From Phytoseiulus persimilis (Eukaryota > Arthropoda > Arachnida > Mesostigmata > Phytoseiidae), in NCBI GenBank assembly GCA_037576195.1, contig CM075101.1, positions 39,122,001 to 39,186,000 on the forward strand: a stretch of 64,000 nt of DNA, in the 5' to 3' direction. A program made the translations under genes and the position numbers. The notes under the pieces are model-generated. The model was not told the DNA's origin. It worked only from the letters and a program-made list of their open reading frames with translations, and searched no databases. Below, in pieces: positions 1 to 12,379 of the stretch (its first letter is position 1; each line of letters opens with the position of its first letter).

Positions 1-3000
1 GGAGAGGATAATTATTCCTCATTACCAGCGAGCAGAGGCGCATAGATGGAATCGGCAGCTCGGTGGTCGTCTTTTTTAATCGCCGCTCGCCACTTGTGGA
101 ACAGCGACCGGCCATTCACTGGTCTGAGCAGCGCGAATCTCTCAGCCTGCACATGCGTGCGTGCATGTGCGCGCGCGCCCGCTCATCTGCGGTCGCATTC
201 GCCAAGACAGACGTATGAGCATATAGGCTCACTAATGAATGCCAGCGGCGATTTCTCGCGAAAAAAACACAGGAGTCGCTCGCCCACTCGAGACTTCGAT
301 CCGCTCGGCGTTTAAAAAATACTGCCTCGACTTGCTCGCAGTCGAACCGCCACATGTTGGGCTGATCTAAGAATTATCCCACGCTTGAATCCGGCGTGCT
401 CCCCGGGCTCGAGGATCAAAACTCTGAATGGATGGACAGTTTCTCGCCCGAGTGGTCAGCGCGGTCCGCACGAAACATTCAGATTTGGATTAGCCACCAC
501 AGCCGCCTTGGCACAGGAAGTTCGAAATGTTCTCGGCGTTCACATCAGAAATCTCAGGAGAACTGTCCCCCATCTCTCTAGTTGGCTCGGTTAGGTGGCG
601 GAGATCTGAGATGAAGGAGGATCGTCGGTAGCCGACGAAACACGTCGCCTTCGGTCTCGGTGCGCGTTCCGAGTTTGCACTGTTAGGAAGAGGGAAGCAC
701 CCAACAAAAGCGAGCGTGGTATTGTCGCCCTTAGGGCCAGCAACCTCCTGCGGCTAACGGTCCTGGCCTTCCCTGCTTGCTAACATGCAACTCATGGCAG
801 TAATGAGAAAAAGTTAATGCTGTGGCCAAAGGTGTTGCCGGCATATTGTTGCTGTTACCTGCTCGCCCGGCGCGCGGTCCGTGTGCTCTCGTCGGGCTGG
901 CCAAGTTGCGCTCCGACTCGCTTCCTTGTTCGTGCGCCCCGAGAAGCGACAAACATTAAATACAGAAGTCGTGCAACACCAGGGACACTCATCGGCCGTA
1001 TATCTTCTCCTGGTCCTGTTTTGCCCACTGCGTCTCGCCTCTGGCTGCCAGCCCTTCAGTCTACCTCTTCCTCCTGGCCGAGGCTCGGAGTTCCCGCTGC
1101 TGTTTGGCTCGGACAGAGAAATTAATGACGACCGCATCTTCCGAGACTCGAAATCTTCCCCCACCTATACCGCGGCGTGGCGTCAGCCACAGCAGCAGCA
1201 GCAGCTGGATATTACCACGAGCGCTACCAGTTAGAAGGCCTTCACACGCAACAAACTCCCTCCTCGTGATGAAGATAGGCAGTTCTTCGTGAAGGAACAG
1301 ATTAGTTCGAAATGATTCCGAACAACAACAACAAGCACATCAACATCAACAACCCATCACTGCACCTTGTTCGGATGTTGGCTAAGCGCCCCGGCCACGT
1401 CATTTGATTTATCGGCAACAGTGGTTTTCCTCTCCTTTCCCACTAATCCATTCTTCGTTTTCGAACGCGTGCCGCTTCCAGCTACGCTCCTCCGCTACGA
1501 CGTTGGGAACCCACGCTAACACCCCGGCGCGAATCTCGGACCTCGATCAGGACGGGCCGAGCGGAGTTCGGAAGAAGGCTCACGAGAAAACTCGGCACGA
1601 GGCCTCAGACACACCCACCACCTTTAGGGTTAGCGAGCAAAGGTGTCTGGGTGTCAGTGGCAGACACTTTTTGTGCTTTCGGTGGAAAACAAGTTTGGTT
1701 TCGCCCCTCGTTGACTGCAAACTCGATTGAATGCAGCGGATAGAAACCTCCTTTTCCATGTTCTCCATCCAAAGCTTCTCTCGTGATCTCGACATCGTGG
1801 TCAGCGGTCAGACACGAGAGAGAAACGATTTTTCTTTGCTCATTCATTCTTTTTTTCACTCACCAGCGATGATAACAAACGAAATAAGAATAACACCAAT
1901 CATCGACAGAAAGTTCTGCGGATCAGCTAATATCTGCAATAGCTGCGCCTCCGGCAGTTCTGCGTGATGGTTTCAGGGATGAGGATAAACTGTCCGAAGC
2001 AATTCCGAAGTTGAGGTTCATACGTTTACGTTTGGGGATAAGTTAATTTATATAATCTCTACGAACTCTACCCGTTCGGCTTCAATGAACGACCGGATTC
2101 GCGAGATACAGGAAGCTTGGAATGATTCTCGGAGGCTCGACAAGAAGCGAGTCATATTCAGGTCTTCGCTCGAGTTCGGACGTTTTTCCGCTTCAGCAGT
2201 GGGGATTCTGTTTTGGCGAGACAACGTCGTCGAAGCTCTCGTGGAATCAATACGTTCAAATGGAACGTTTTGCTTCTCCGGTGAAAATCGTGAAATGTTT
2301 TATTAACGATGCTATTATGACGTAGCGGAGCATTATCGGTCCCGCAACTTTGCCCTCTCCGAGTAGTTCGATCGAAGGCGAGCGAGGAAGCGCGCGCCAA
2401 AAGATGGCCTCGTTTTAATATATCTTCATTTGCGACCGCGTTTTGTGCCCCAGGTTGGACTTCCTGCCAGGTCGACCGAGGAGAAACCAAGCAACTCTTG
2501 CGACTCATCATCTTTGTGTCGCAATCACGGCCATAGTGGGAACATACATCAACGACCTCCGAGTTGACGGTTCGAGGTGCCGCGCAGAACCATCGGCCTA
2601 CAAGACAGTCTCCACGACTTTATGATGCACTCTAGCAGAAGGCGAAGAGCTTTAATAAAAGGCCACATGCTTAATACTTCGCTTATATACTGTCACTTAT
2701 ACCAGATCGACCATTACAGGAGATCGATCGCCAGATAGCTCCACTGACTTGCTCGGCTGCCGTTGCCTTCGCCGCGTAAGTGTCAAAGCCCAGAAGTGTG
2801 CCTAGGTAACAACACGCCGACGGATGTGACTCTTGCCTTCGGGATTCCAGCCGCTTCATCCTGTTGCCAATGCTGCAACAGAACTCCAATCGAACGAGTC
2901 TCTCCTGAGCGCGCTCGAACACGCGAATTCTTCCCTGATCTTGTCGAAGCGCCTGTCTCAGGCATCCCCTCGCCATGAGCTCACAAGTGAGCAGGCCAGT

Positions 3001-3667
3001 GAGCGAGAAGGACACAGCACGCGGACAGAGGAACGCTAAGTGAAACCGTTCAATAATTGAGTTTGAAGCGTTTAGTTCAAATTTATTGAGTCCGGCACGC
3101 AAACTCCTAGTTATTTCCCCCAGACACCACATCGCGTTCAGGCCGCGGATTCCGTTGACAAACCCATGAGCCTGCGATCTCGCACGGAGCAAATCAGTGA
3201 CTCTGAGGGAACCCAGAGACGAACAAGCGTGCGGGAGTTTCGACCGTAACGAGGGCTTTGAGCTCGTTTCGAGCGACATATACAATTCTCACATTCGGAG
3301 AAGATTACGCCAGGGCACCCGTGGCAATACTCCACTCTACCCCTTCCAACTCGGCTCCATGACACGGTGCCGGAGTTCATCGAGGATACTGGGCCGGGCT
3401 CGAGTTCAGCTGGAGGGTCATCGCATCAAGGAATACGCAAAGGGTGATGCAGGGACCAGGTCAACATTTTCATCTGAATGCTCGCATCGATGTGGAACAC
3501 GAGCGAGAGCATTGCGAGCACTGAATAGAACAAGGATACGAGCCGAGATAGCTGAATGGATTCCAAGCATCCATTGATTCCATCCAAGAGAGGAATGCAG
3601 ATAAACATTATATGGACATACTCGTTTGTTGTGGCATTTTCGTCCGTTGCTCCGAACGAATAACCGA

Positions 3668-3693
3668 GGGGGGGGGGGGGGGGGGAGGGGGGA
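3668..3693 (+). repeat. Poly-G homopolymer
   Basis: Nineteen consecutive G residues (3668-3686) are followed by one A and six more G. Such a tract can form a G-quadruplex and is a frequent site of sequencing or assembly error, so its exact length is uncertain. Confidence 0.9.
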
Positions 3694-4943
3694 GAACGTG
3701 AGCAAGCCACCATGGCCGAGCCACAGGAACTGTTAACCAGAGTCGAACGAATGGATGTCCTCGGGCAAGCTGCGACCAATAACCAACATAGAACTGCACA
3801 GCCCGAAAGAGCCTCGAGAGCTCGAACCCACGCCTGATAGGGACATCGCCCTAGGGAACAACAAGAGAGTTATCTCGACGACAGCCTCGTCCGCGGGTGC
3901 TCCCAGCGTAAAAACGCTCAACGGGTACAGATCCCACTTCCAGATGGATCCTGCGAAATCTTCGTTCGATCCGTCCCGTTTTCGAGCTCCCCGTCTCGCA
4001 AAATCGTTCGCCTCCCTCGCTGCGAAACGCAAGCGATCATCGTGGCCAGGGAGTCCTCAAACTCCTCCTAGTGCTCCGTTCGTCTGAGCCCCTTTCGGTG
4101 GAAAGTGTCGCCTGTTCGATGTGTCAAGCTCCGATAAGAGGTGCATGATACAAACATACTTGAGTTGTGCGCGACAGGAGTTCCTTGAAATCAGCTCGCT
4201 CTACAGCAACAACAGAGCAACAAATGTTATTCTTGTTGGCTGCGAGGAGAGGAGGCGAAATCGGAGAGCTCAGGGCTGCGAGGGCTCGCTGCTCCTTTGA
4301 CTCAATAGTGAGAGGCATCATCCCGATTCATCCACCCTTCTTTCCGAGTCTTTCCCTTTGAATCGAACACAACACCATTCAATAGCTATTCAACGACTCT
4401 CCCCGCGAGCTCTTAGCTCAGAGGTTCTGCGCATGATAGTTCGAGGCTCTACCCCGAGAAAATGTGCGCAGCGACAAACCAGTTCTCCCTGGTTTCCTCC
4501 ACTGTTTTGCCGGACAGTGTGTCCGGCTCGCCGAAGGATATTCTTCTCCTGAGCTGCGAAGCACACGGAGGTTTCTGGTTTCGGGCCGATTTGCCGCATC
4601 GGCGTCGAGAAACTCTGCGGAGCTCGGAGATAACTCCCGCCTAATGCAGTTTCGATTCCTCGAGTCGCTCCTCGTACTCGGCCTAGCTGTAATTCATCCG
4701 AGAGCCCAGAGCTACGTATCGTTGACACTCTCTGCACCGAGCACTGTGGCATCGCCGCTTATCTGTCGGTGTGCTGCGCGTGCATGGAGAGGAAGTGGTG
4801 TGAGTTCGACTGTTGGCGTTCGTTTGTTTGTTGTTTGTTCGCTTGTTTATTGTCATCGGTCGCTCCGTTCGTTCGGTCGGCCGCGGTGAGAGAACAAGCT
4901 AGAGCTCAATGTGTCGCTCGAAGCTAGTTTGCCGACCGACCGG

Positions 4944-4967
4944 CCAGCCAGCCAGCCAGCCAGCCAG
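4944..4967 (+). repeat. CCAG tetranucleotide repeat
   Basis: Six perfect copies of CCAG in tandem. A simple sequence repeat in non-coding DNA, preceded by imperfect GACCGACCG units. Confidence 0.9.
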
Positions 4968-7330
4968 ACGGCGGTTCGCAGCCCTACCACCGACGAAGCA
5001 ACCCATTCTCCTTAGCCCGAAAGGACGAAAACGCCAGAGGCAGAGCCGAGATCATGATGCATTTCCGGTGTTCTTTTCACTTCCACCGACGGCCGCCGCC
5101 GCGACCGACTGACTGCAGAAGGAGCTGATAATGAAACGAGCCCACACGCTGTGCCCGCCGTTTGCTTGCTTGACAAGCAAGTGAGTTTGCTCGGTAGGCT
5201 GCAGCGGTGAGTTTTCCGCCCGCTGGCTTCGACGGTCCGGCGGCTCAGCGAGCGTGACGAGCCCTCCGACGGATTCCAAGAGATTCTTCTAGTGGCCACT
5301 CCTGGACTGGAAGCGGACTCTGGCGTATTCCTCCACAACCCAAGCAAGATCAAGGCTCGTCGCTGTTAGATCACACCGCCGTTCGTGCATGCTTCGGTTG
5401 TCTTGAGTTTTCGAATCCGCGATCTGGTGACGCTTAGCTGCAGACGCTTCTTGAAATCTCTGTTCAGCTACTCGAGGCGAATGTCGCTCCATCGGATACC
5501 GCAGAAAGTCCGGCCTGGACCTCTGACAAGATTTACATGAATAAAAGAATGGGAGTGGGGGAGCCATCATCGTTGAAGCCATGCATTGTATCACATTACC
5601 TTGGAGTCCGGCGAGTCCCGCGACCAGAATCTCGCGCAATCACAATTCGAGATGAGAACACGCTATGTACTCGCATGGAGGGACTATGGACTTGCAAAAA
5701 AATGACGATTCCGCAATGGGAAAATATTCGCAATGCGACGCTCATCGAGAACACTTCGATGTTCCGGTCTTTTGCCGTTCTAGACCTGTGTGAGCACAGC
5801 ACAAACGCAGAGTCTCGACTGAGGAACGCTCAAGGCTCCAAAAGCGCGTACGTTCGTCGAGACTCCGTCCCAACAACATGCCCTAGTGGCGAGTTGCATT
5901 TCTTGAGGCCGGGGGATCCGACTCATTTCAGTGAGACCATTTCGGCATCTTGTTCGGCTCGGAAACACGATCTGGTGACCGAAGCTCGGCCAGCTTGTAG
6001 TGGTTCTCCGCGTCTCGGACTTCAAATGCATTTCGAATCTGCATTTCTCCTGAGAAACGTTTCCGGATCGGTTGTTGACAGCTATATTCAAACGATAGCG
6101 ACATTTAGAGAACCTCAATGGGAGATGCTCCGGAAAGTTATTCGGCTGCGTAGACTTTAACAAAAACATCAGCTCTGACAGGAATTGCTTCCCAGACAAT
6201 CATGAATGAAGCTGATGAATGAATTGTTTGGGTAGAACCCGTACTTGGGAGGTTCCAAGGGACGCGGAAATTTATCCGCCTCAAACCATTCATCCAGAAA
6301 TTTCGAAGGCGAACCCTCCGAAACGACATCGAAACGGTGGTCCTCATACATGGCCTTGGAGTCGAAGCCAGTTCGGGTTCTTAGAGAACGCTTCTTGCGA
6401 ACATTTGTGGCGATTTCGTTTCATAATTTGAACGACGTCAACTTTTCAGCGTTTCAGGATTGGGTGGGAGTTTGTAGGAGGAGCGTCGGGAGGGCAGAGG
6501 GCAAAGGTCGCCGGGGGCGCCAATCCGAACTCAGGACAGCCGCACGAGCCAATGGCAGCTCTCAGGAGGATGGCGAAGGAGGTCACAGGGTTAACTCAGG
6601 AGGGCAGCAGCAGCACTGGCTGTAACAGCGTGCATCACACGTGCATCGCGCGGGTAAAGCTTCTCCTCTAGTGACTGCTGCCGTTGTACCCAGCACCACA
6701 AAGAACTTTTCCAGCTTGGAGTGCGGAGTTCAGACACCCTCGGCTGAGCGGCCTCTGGAAGCGGAGGCCTCCGAGATTCGCTCAGGCAGGCGAGCTCATC
6801 CTCAGAATGTCCCATGGGACTAACTTCACTCGTTTCCGGTTTCCCCACCGACATCAGCTTGAACAAGAATCGTCGTCTCCTACTGATGCTTAATTCGGCT
6901 GGAAAGACCGAGTCAGATAGTCCTCGGGACTAGGGCGAGGGTAAGACCCCATTGAACCATGGCATTGGACGTGTATTCACAGAGCCTATTATTCCGCGAT
7001 CATTTATCGCTTCAACATGTAACTCGATTCCGCTGGAACGCTTCCAGATTGTCGAAGCTACCCCCGTAATGCGACGCGAGCTGTTATTGGTTTGGAAATG
7101 AGTCAGAGCTGACCTCGCGAGGTCAAAATGAGTTTCATCACGGGGAGCATTTTCATCGCTTCCAGTGCCCAACTTCGTTACTGTTTGCGTTCCAGAAATC
7201 ATCAGATGACTCGAACAAAATTTATCGTGTGCGGCCAAGCAGCGCTCTGAGCCATAGTTTCGAGCACAGGGGGAGATTTCAAAGTGCACTCCGAAACCCG
7301 ACGCGGTGAAAAGAGACGCTGAGCTGCGAG

Positions 7331-8065
7331 ATGTCAGTTGTGCTCCGTGTGGACAAAAATGAAGACCTTGGTGAGCAGCTCCTGGAGCGACTGCGGAGCG
7401 GGGACTGCCAGAACGACACTATTCAGTTCATTTGTGGTGATTCAACAACTCGAGAAGCGCACATCGCGGTGCTTTCCGTGTGCTCGCCGTATTTCGCGAA
7501 AGTTCTGAAAGACGTGCTACCGGGCAGAACTGTAGAAGTCGAATTTTTCGGTGACATCATGGATATTGTCATCGAACACGTTTACACAGGCAGAACGCTC
7601 ACTGTCAGGGTCGAGCAAACCGTGGAACTTTACGCCGCGGCGAAGAAGTTCTTTCTACATGACCTGAGAGATGACCTCCGACAGTTCCTGTTGGGCTCAA
7701 TGGGAAAATGCTTGGAATCAGAAAATTTCCTACAACACGACAAAGTTGACGATGTGTATCAGCTCACTGATATCTTCAAACATCCCGAACTCAGATGTGA
7801 TCGCATCTCTCTCATCCAGCGCATTACACAATGGGCCATGCGGACGTCTATCGAAGACATCAGACCCATAGTTGACACGATTTCGAAGCCGGAACCGCAA
7901 CCGAACAAAGCTCTGCTGAAGATTCGACGGCTCCTGGAACCTGTTACGGCACTTATGCGCTTTATTATGGCCGTGATTCAATGGAACGTGAGAAATTGGA
8001 AGTCCGTATCAATCGTGGGGCTCATCTCGGTGATTCTCTTTCGAGACGAGAGAATGTGCCAATGA
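7331..8065 (+). CDS. BTB-BACK domain protein, intronless
   Basis: A 244-residue protein in one exon. Residues about 28-125 form a BTB/POZ domain: the frame contains the typical REAHIAVLSVCSPYF core, where family members have an F/A-H-x-AVL-A-x-x-S-x-x-F pattern, then the VYTG turn and the helix ending in AAKKFFL. Residues about 128-175 resemble a BACK helix bundle. BTB-BACK proteins usually act as adaptors, often linking substrates to Cullin-3 ubiquitin ligase, or as transcription co-factors. No Kelch repeats, MATH or zinc finger follow, so the target-binding part is missing or unrecognised. The last 30 residues include a short hydrophobic stretch (VSIVGLISVILF) that could be a tail anchor. 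The first ATG of the open frame is taken as the start. A polyadenylation signal lies 50 nt past the stop. No intron is needed, so a retrocopy origin is possible. The exact family is not identified. Confidence 0.75.
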   Translation: MSVVLRVDKNEDLGEQLLERLRSGDCQNDTIQFICGDSTTREAHIAVLSVCSPYFAKVLKDVLPGRTVEVEFFGDIMDIVIEHVYTGRTLTVRVEQTVELYAAAKKFFLHDLRDDLRQFLLGSMGKCLESENFLQHDKVDDVYQLTDIFKHPELRCDRISLIQRITQWAMRTSIEDIRPIVDTISKPEPQPNKALLKIRRLLEPVTALMRFIMAVIQWNVRNWKSVSIVGLISVILFRDERMCQ

Positions 8066-8115
8066 AATATCGGAAGGCAAGTGGGACTACGAACACTGAG
8101 TGCATAAATTCGAAA

Positions 8116-8121
8116 AATAAA
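8116..8121 (+). terminator. Polyadenylation signal of the BTB gene
   Basis: AATAAA 51 nt after the stop codon of the BTB-BACK gene, on the same strand. The position is right for the 3' end of a short transcript. Confidence 0.6.
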
Positions 8122-9543
8122 TCTCGTTCCTCGAATGCGAGATATCCGATCGAACCGTTCTAATGTTCGGTACAGCTCTCTCGAGCCAAACGAAGCCCTT
8201 TCCGATGTAGTGCGGGAAATATCCTTGCTCGATCAGAAATCCTCGTGATTTTCTCCTGTTTGTCCTAAGTGAGGTTCCGTACGCTGTGTTTTTCGTCACC
8301 GAGGGCGTCATGGCGGAAGTGACTCCTCGTCGCGTGTATGGGGCGGTTCGCTCTGTCGGGGCTCCTTTTGGGGCGCATCCACTTCCTCCGGGGCATTTTT
8401 TCCTCGTGCTCCGAAATTGATGAAGTGCAAATTGGGCCCCGCGAGCTTCCATTAAGAAAGCATTAGTTGTGATAAGGGGTTCGTCTCGCGAGCGCGTACG
8501 CTCACACGAACGCACAGTGAGGCACACGCGAAAGGGTTGATAAGTACGGCGCCCCGATTTTTCCGCGGGCAAAGATTCACGATTCTACCGCCGCAATTGT
8601 GGCCGACACCACCATCAGAACGAAGACACTGACGGTGATGACTTTTAGATGAAACCCAAACGAGGCATAATGAGCTGAATCCGTCTCACGTTTCGGCCAC
8701 CTTTTCCGCTTGCCTGGGAACAGGAACACTCGTTGCCTTCTGGTTCCCATGCCTGGCGGTTTCGTCCACGAACGATCTCGGAAAGCGGCCACCTTCAGCC
8801 AGAAACGTCCGATGTCAAAAATGATGAAGTTTCCCTGCACATCTTCTGCGATTCGCCCGGAACAGGAATGGCCCGAGGAGAATTTTCTCGGACAGTTCGA
8901 AAAGAGAGCGCCACGGACCAGTCAGATCATCCTCGAAGAACGTATCGAGGCTCTCGCCCACTAACTCTCCATCAGGCTATAATTTCCACTCGGGTGTTCG
9001 AGTGATTCCAGGAGCGTCTCAAGATTTGCGTATCGCAGAAGTCATACAGCGCCCAAAGTTCAAACCTTAGATCCGACCGACTTCCCAACATTCGAGTAGA
9101 GCCATCTCGTCAGCCAGCCAACTCGGTTCTCAGTCAAAATACATTTGGTGGAACGGTCACAGGAAAGCGCAGATCTGCAATCAACCACACGCAATTTCCA
9201 TGCGGCATGTTTACAACAGGGTGAAGTAATGGAATGTTCACCGGGAAACGAGTGTGAGTAGCGACAGCATATATGATGGCACCGATCAACACGTATTGTT
9301 GCAAGTCGATGGAAACAGTGTAGTTTCTCCCACGACTGTGCATCAACCCCTCGCAACGCTCCCGCATTGACGTCAAAATTGGCGTCTGCAGATCTTGCTC
9401 GGCTCGGACAACGAGGGGGCCGTCGAGGCATGAAGACGCCACCAAAGCGAGCTGTTACCACCAAAGCGAAAGGTTATCACACAAAAGTCCAGAAAAAACG
9501 CAGGAGATTTCAGCAGCACCAGCTGTCGTTTTCGGGTTGAATT
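8122..9543. other. Intergenic, nothing recognised
   Basis: Short open frames occur on both strands, one ending in a hydrophobic segment at 8577-8640 on the minus strand, but none has matching splice sites or a recognised domain. One perfect TGACGTCA octamer lies near 9367. Confidence 0.5.
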
Positions 9544-9549
9544 TTTATT
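9544..9549 (-). terminator. Polyadenylation signal of ATRIP-like gene
   Basis: TTTATT on the plus strand reads AATAAA on the minus strand, about 305 nt downstream of the ATRIP-like stop codon. Confidence 0.5.
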
Positions 9550-9853
9550 GACCGACGAAAAAAGATTTCATATCGAGGACAATCTACCCGTTCGATTCCT
9601 CCGCGTAGGAATTCTCAAAACAAAATACATGAGCCACTGGAGCTTCGTAAAAAATTTACGAATATTTCAACAAATAAATAATAAATTGTTGAGAGTGAAT
9701 ATGAGAGAGTACTCTGAGGACCTTGAGACTTCCTTGGGTGGCAATCAGCCTTGTGACTTTAATTTAATCGGAGGCAGATGAGGACATGTTATTCAGACTA
9801 AGGACGCCTCCTTTAAAGCTCCGTTCCTTCTGCCCAACTAAACTAAGGGCACT

Positions 9854-11521
9854 TCAGGTATCACGTAAAGACATCTCAGCGATTTCCATCATTTCGGGAC
9901 ACCCAGTTCGGGATACGTTTGGTTGCCAACGAATAACTTTCTTGAGAACCTCGCCGAGGTGATGAAATGCCTCGGCTCTAGTAACAACTGAAACCAGTTC
10001 ACCGTCAAGCTCGGCTCCTTGGAACATGAGTTTGAGAGAGCTGGTCATGAGTGTTTCCAACACGTCAGGGTCGGAGCGGGTATCGAGGATCTGCCGGTAA
10101 ACGCGCAGAATTTCCTTAGCCACGTGTTCGCCCTCGTAGGAGAGCGACTGCTCGTAAATGAAGTGCATGGCTCTGCTCAATAGAGTTTCGAAGCTTCGAC
10201 CGCGCCAATTCTGCTCTTGTAAAATGAAAGACCTTATATTTGGGTAGATCGTAGTACCGTCCGTAGCTGTCCTCAAAAAGCAGATCAGCGCATGAAGCAG
10301 ACCCTGATGATGATCGGTGGCGCACAAAAACTCTCGCCAATTCACGATCTCGTAGAACTTGGCCCCACTGTCGTCCTGGATGCCTGAGAGGAAGGCCAGC
10401 AGAGCCGCCCAAACGGCTGGATCCGTGGTCTCTAGGGCTTTCGAATACACGACTGGAAGGCAGCGATTAATTCGTTGGAGATATTGATCACTGATTTCCG
10501 AATCGCCACGGCAGCTACACCATCGGATGAACTGTTTTCGGGCGAACTCATCCGCAGGATCAGACAGCACGAAATCTTCTAAGATGTCGAGATCAGGATG
10601 AGGAATGCATTTAATGTTGGGGAATATCCTCATTTTCTTTTGGACCTCGTGCGTTGTTTGACTCGACATCGAAGGATAGTTTCTCTTTGAAGGAGATTCC
10701 TTGAAACAATCGAGCTTTGTCGATAGTTCTTTGACCTAGAATAAGGAGGACACGTCGAAGTTGGAACTTCGCAGGAAACGAATTCAGTGCGAGAGCTGGG
10801 TACGCGTGAAGCGAGGTAAGCAAGAGCATGATGACCCGAACACAATTTCTCGAACCAGCTCTCCCAAACTCCAAAGGAACTTACTCTCTTACGCAGACCA
10901 GAGAGCTCGTTCTCTTTGAAACGGAGGTCGCAATTCACAGCCGCAATTTGTTTTTTACAGTTCTTCTCGCAAAAATCAATGTTTCCTGCCCGTAGACGAT
11001 TGACTTCGTTGCTCAGCTCTAATTTCTCTTTTGCTTTCTTCATCAGCTGCGCCAACAGTTTGTCAATTTTCTTCTGCATTTCCTCCATCGCGGCCCTGTA
11101 ACGAAATTCCCGCGATGAATCGACTCTTTCCTCATGGTGGCAGTATGGAAAATTCTTATCGCCGCTCGAAGGATGTCGTGACATCCGATAGAGTGGAATG
11201 ACATGGGACGCATAGACACAACGGATGGAATGCATGGCTCCGATTGCGAAATGAGAGCTCACATCGCTATGAACTGATGCTTCACCACCTTTTGGACAAG
11301 AGGTCTCCACCACCTGCTTCCAGTGAACGTGTCAGAGCTGCTTCAACTTACGTGTTGGATGCTCGCGAAACATCCAGACCAACGCTCGTAGGACGTGACG
11401 TTGAAGCTATCATCTGCTGAGTGGCCTGGGTTCGGACGAGGAGATCATCGACAAGCGCAGCTTCATCCCACAATTCCGGATCGTCATCACTTTCCTCCAC
11501 GCGAGGTCTCTTCTTGCTCAT
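9854..11521 (-). CDS. ATRIP: ATRIP-like ATR-interacting checkpoint protein
   Basis: Three exons with matching phases: 11521-11352 (phase 2), 11095-10885 (phase 0) and 10735-9854, giving about 420 residues. ATRIP is the obligate partner of the ATR kinase and brings it to RPA-coated single-stranded DNA. Three features fit. An acidic N-terminal segment (residues about 9-28, SDDDPELWDEAALVDDLL) resembles the RPA70-binding recruitment motif. A coiled coil in exon 2 contains DLRFKENELSGLRKR, close to human ATRIP ELQFKDAEMNELRTK. The C-terminal part is an all-helical segment of about 280 residues. The start was set at ATG 11521, which has a good upstream context; the frame is open a little further without an ATG. 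The protein is about half the length of human ATRIP (791), so part of the helical repeat region is absent or too diverged to see. It shares an upstream region with the divergent UTX-like gene. The Drosophila counterpart is mus304. The identification rests on the coiled coil, the acidic motif and the order of parts. Confidence 0.72.
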
Positions 11522-12379
11522 GGTGTGCCTAGAATCTTCCTTGCTTTGTGACACTTCAATGGAGCCGCTGACCAGGGATCCGAATGCCAGTTCCGATACA
11601 AGCTCACTTCCAGTTTGGTTTCATTCCTTCGAGATCTTATTTGAAATTCCCCTTGACGAAGAAACTCGATCTCAAACGAAATCACCGAGTGGATACAACC
11701 CGAGATCTCGACTAGATGAACCTCACTCGAACATAGGCCGAAACTTCTCTCTCCAGTCTGTCTCTCTCCAGAGAGAACGTTTTCCGGGCGTTCGGGAATT
11801 AGGACCATCAATTAGGGCAAGATGTGGGACCGGCTTGTTGTTTATTTGGCGCCCGTCGGAGCAGCTCGATCTGTTCACGACCGTTCCGTTAGGTAGCGGC
11901 TTTACCACATTAAGCAACAGATGTTCTCGAGCCGCTCAGATACTTCAAGCAGCGTCTACCATACCGTGGTGGCAGCACCAGCAACAGCGAGTAGCGCAAC
12001 CTTCATCCGCCACCCCCTCCACCACGCTAGTAAGCGATGACAACAAACGGGCGGCTCAGCGAAAAAACGGAGAGCATACGCGAGTAGCGGCGTCGGCGGC
12101 TGATCCCTCTGTTATTATTATTTTGCTCGGCGCCAGCGCCTCCGCCATAACAGCGGCACTTGGCGGAAGCCAGTGGTTTCGGAACGGTGATGTAAACAGT
12201 GGCAGCTCATTTTTTTTCTCGAGAGCAAAATAGAAACGAAAACTTAGGAGGGAAAAGCTTTTTGAGCTAATCCAGAGTTTCGATGCTCGGCGAGAAACTG
12301 ACGTGAAGTCTAGCCTTGCCGACAACGGGGACAGCGCGCAGTGCAGTTTAGAAAATGTGATGCGGGTCCAGCAGGCGCG
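11522..12379. promoter_or_regulatory. Shared upstream region, ATRIP-like / UTX-like
   Basis: The two start codons face away from each other across 858 bp, so this segment must hold both promoters or a bidirectional one. No TATA box stands out. It contains CpG-rich and CAG/CCA-rich stretches. The long plus-strand frame crossing it is the shadow of ATRIP exon 1 plus upstream DNA. Confidence 0.5.

Larger units (their letters stand above)
1..7330. other. Long stretch without a supportable gene
   Basis: I find no reading frame here with recognisable domains, matched splice sites or a nearby polyadenylation signal that would make a gene model. The longest open frames (about 200 codons at 2683-3285 on the minus strand and 5537-6160 on the plus strand) read as Arg/Ser/Leu-rich chance frames. 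The stretch holds a pure G run near 3.67 kb and a short CCAG repeat near 4.95 kb. Parts around 0.6-1.3 kb and 4.8-5.3 kb are CpG-rich and could be promoter or 5' untranslated sequence of genes lying outside or unseen. Confidence 0.5.

Noticed and set aside
2683-3285. 200-codon open frame on the minus strand
   Set aside because: Arg/Ser/Leu-rich with no domain-like blocks, no splice-site pair and no near polyadenylation signal; within chance expectation for a 64-kb window.
5289-5639. Minus-strand frame with acceptor-like TTGTCAG and donor-like AAG/GTAATG
   Set aside because: The two sites would leave a mini-intron of about 80 bp, but the protein has no recognisable character and no further exons were found.
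5537-6160. 207-codon open frame on the plus strand
   Set aside because: No domain, no periodicity of hydrophobic residues, no 3' signal; length is borderline for chance.
8087-8840. Two minus-strand frames, one ending in a hydrophobic segment
   Set aside because: No start and splice arrangement makes the hydrophobic segment a signal peptide or anchor of a real product.
11421-12233. 270-codon plus-strand frame
   Set aside because: Its first part is the complement of ATRIP exon 1 and the rest is Ser/Thr-rich intergenic sequence.
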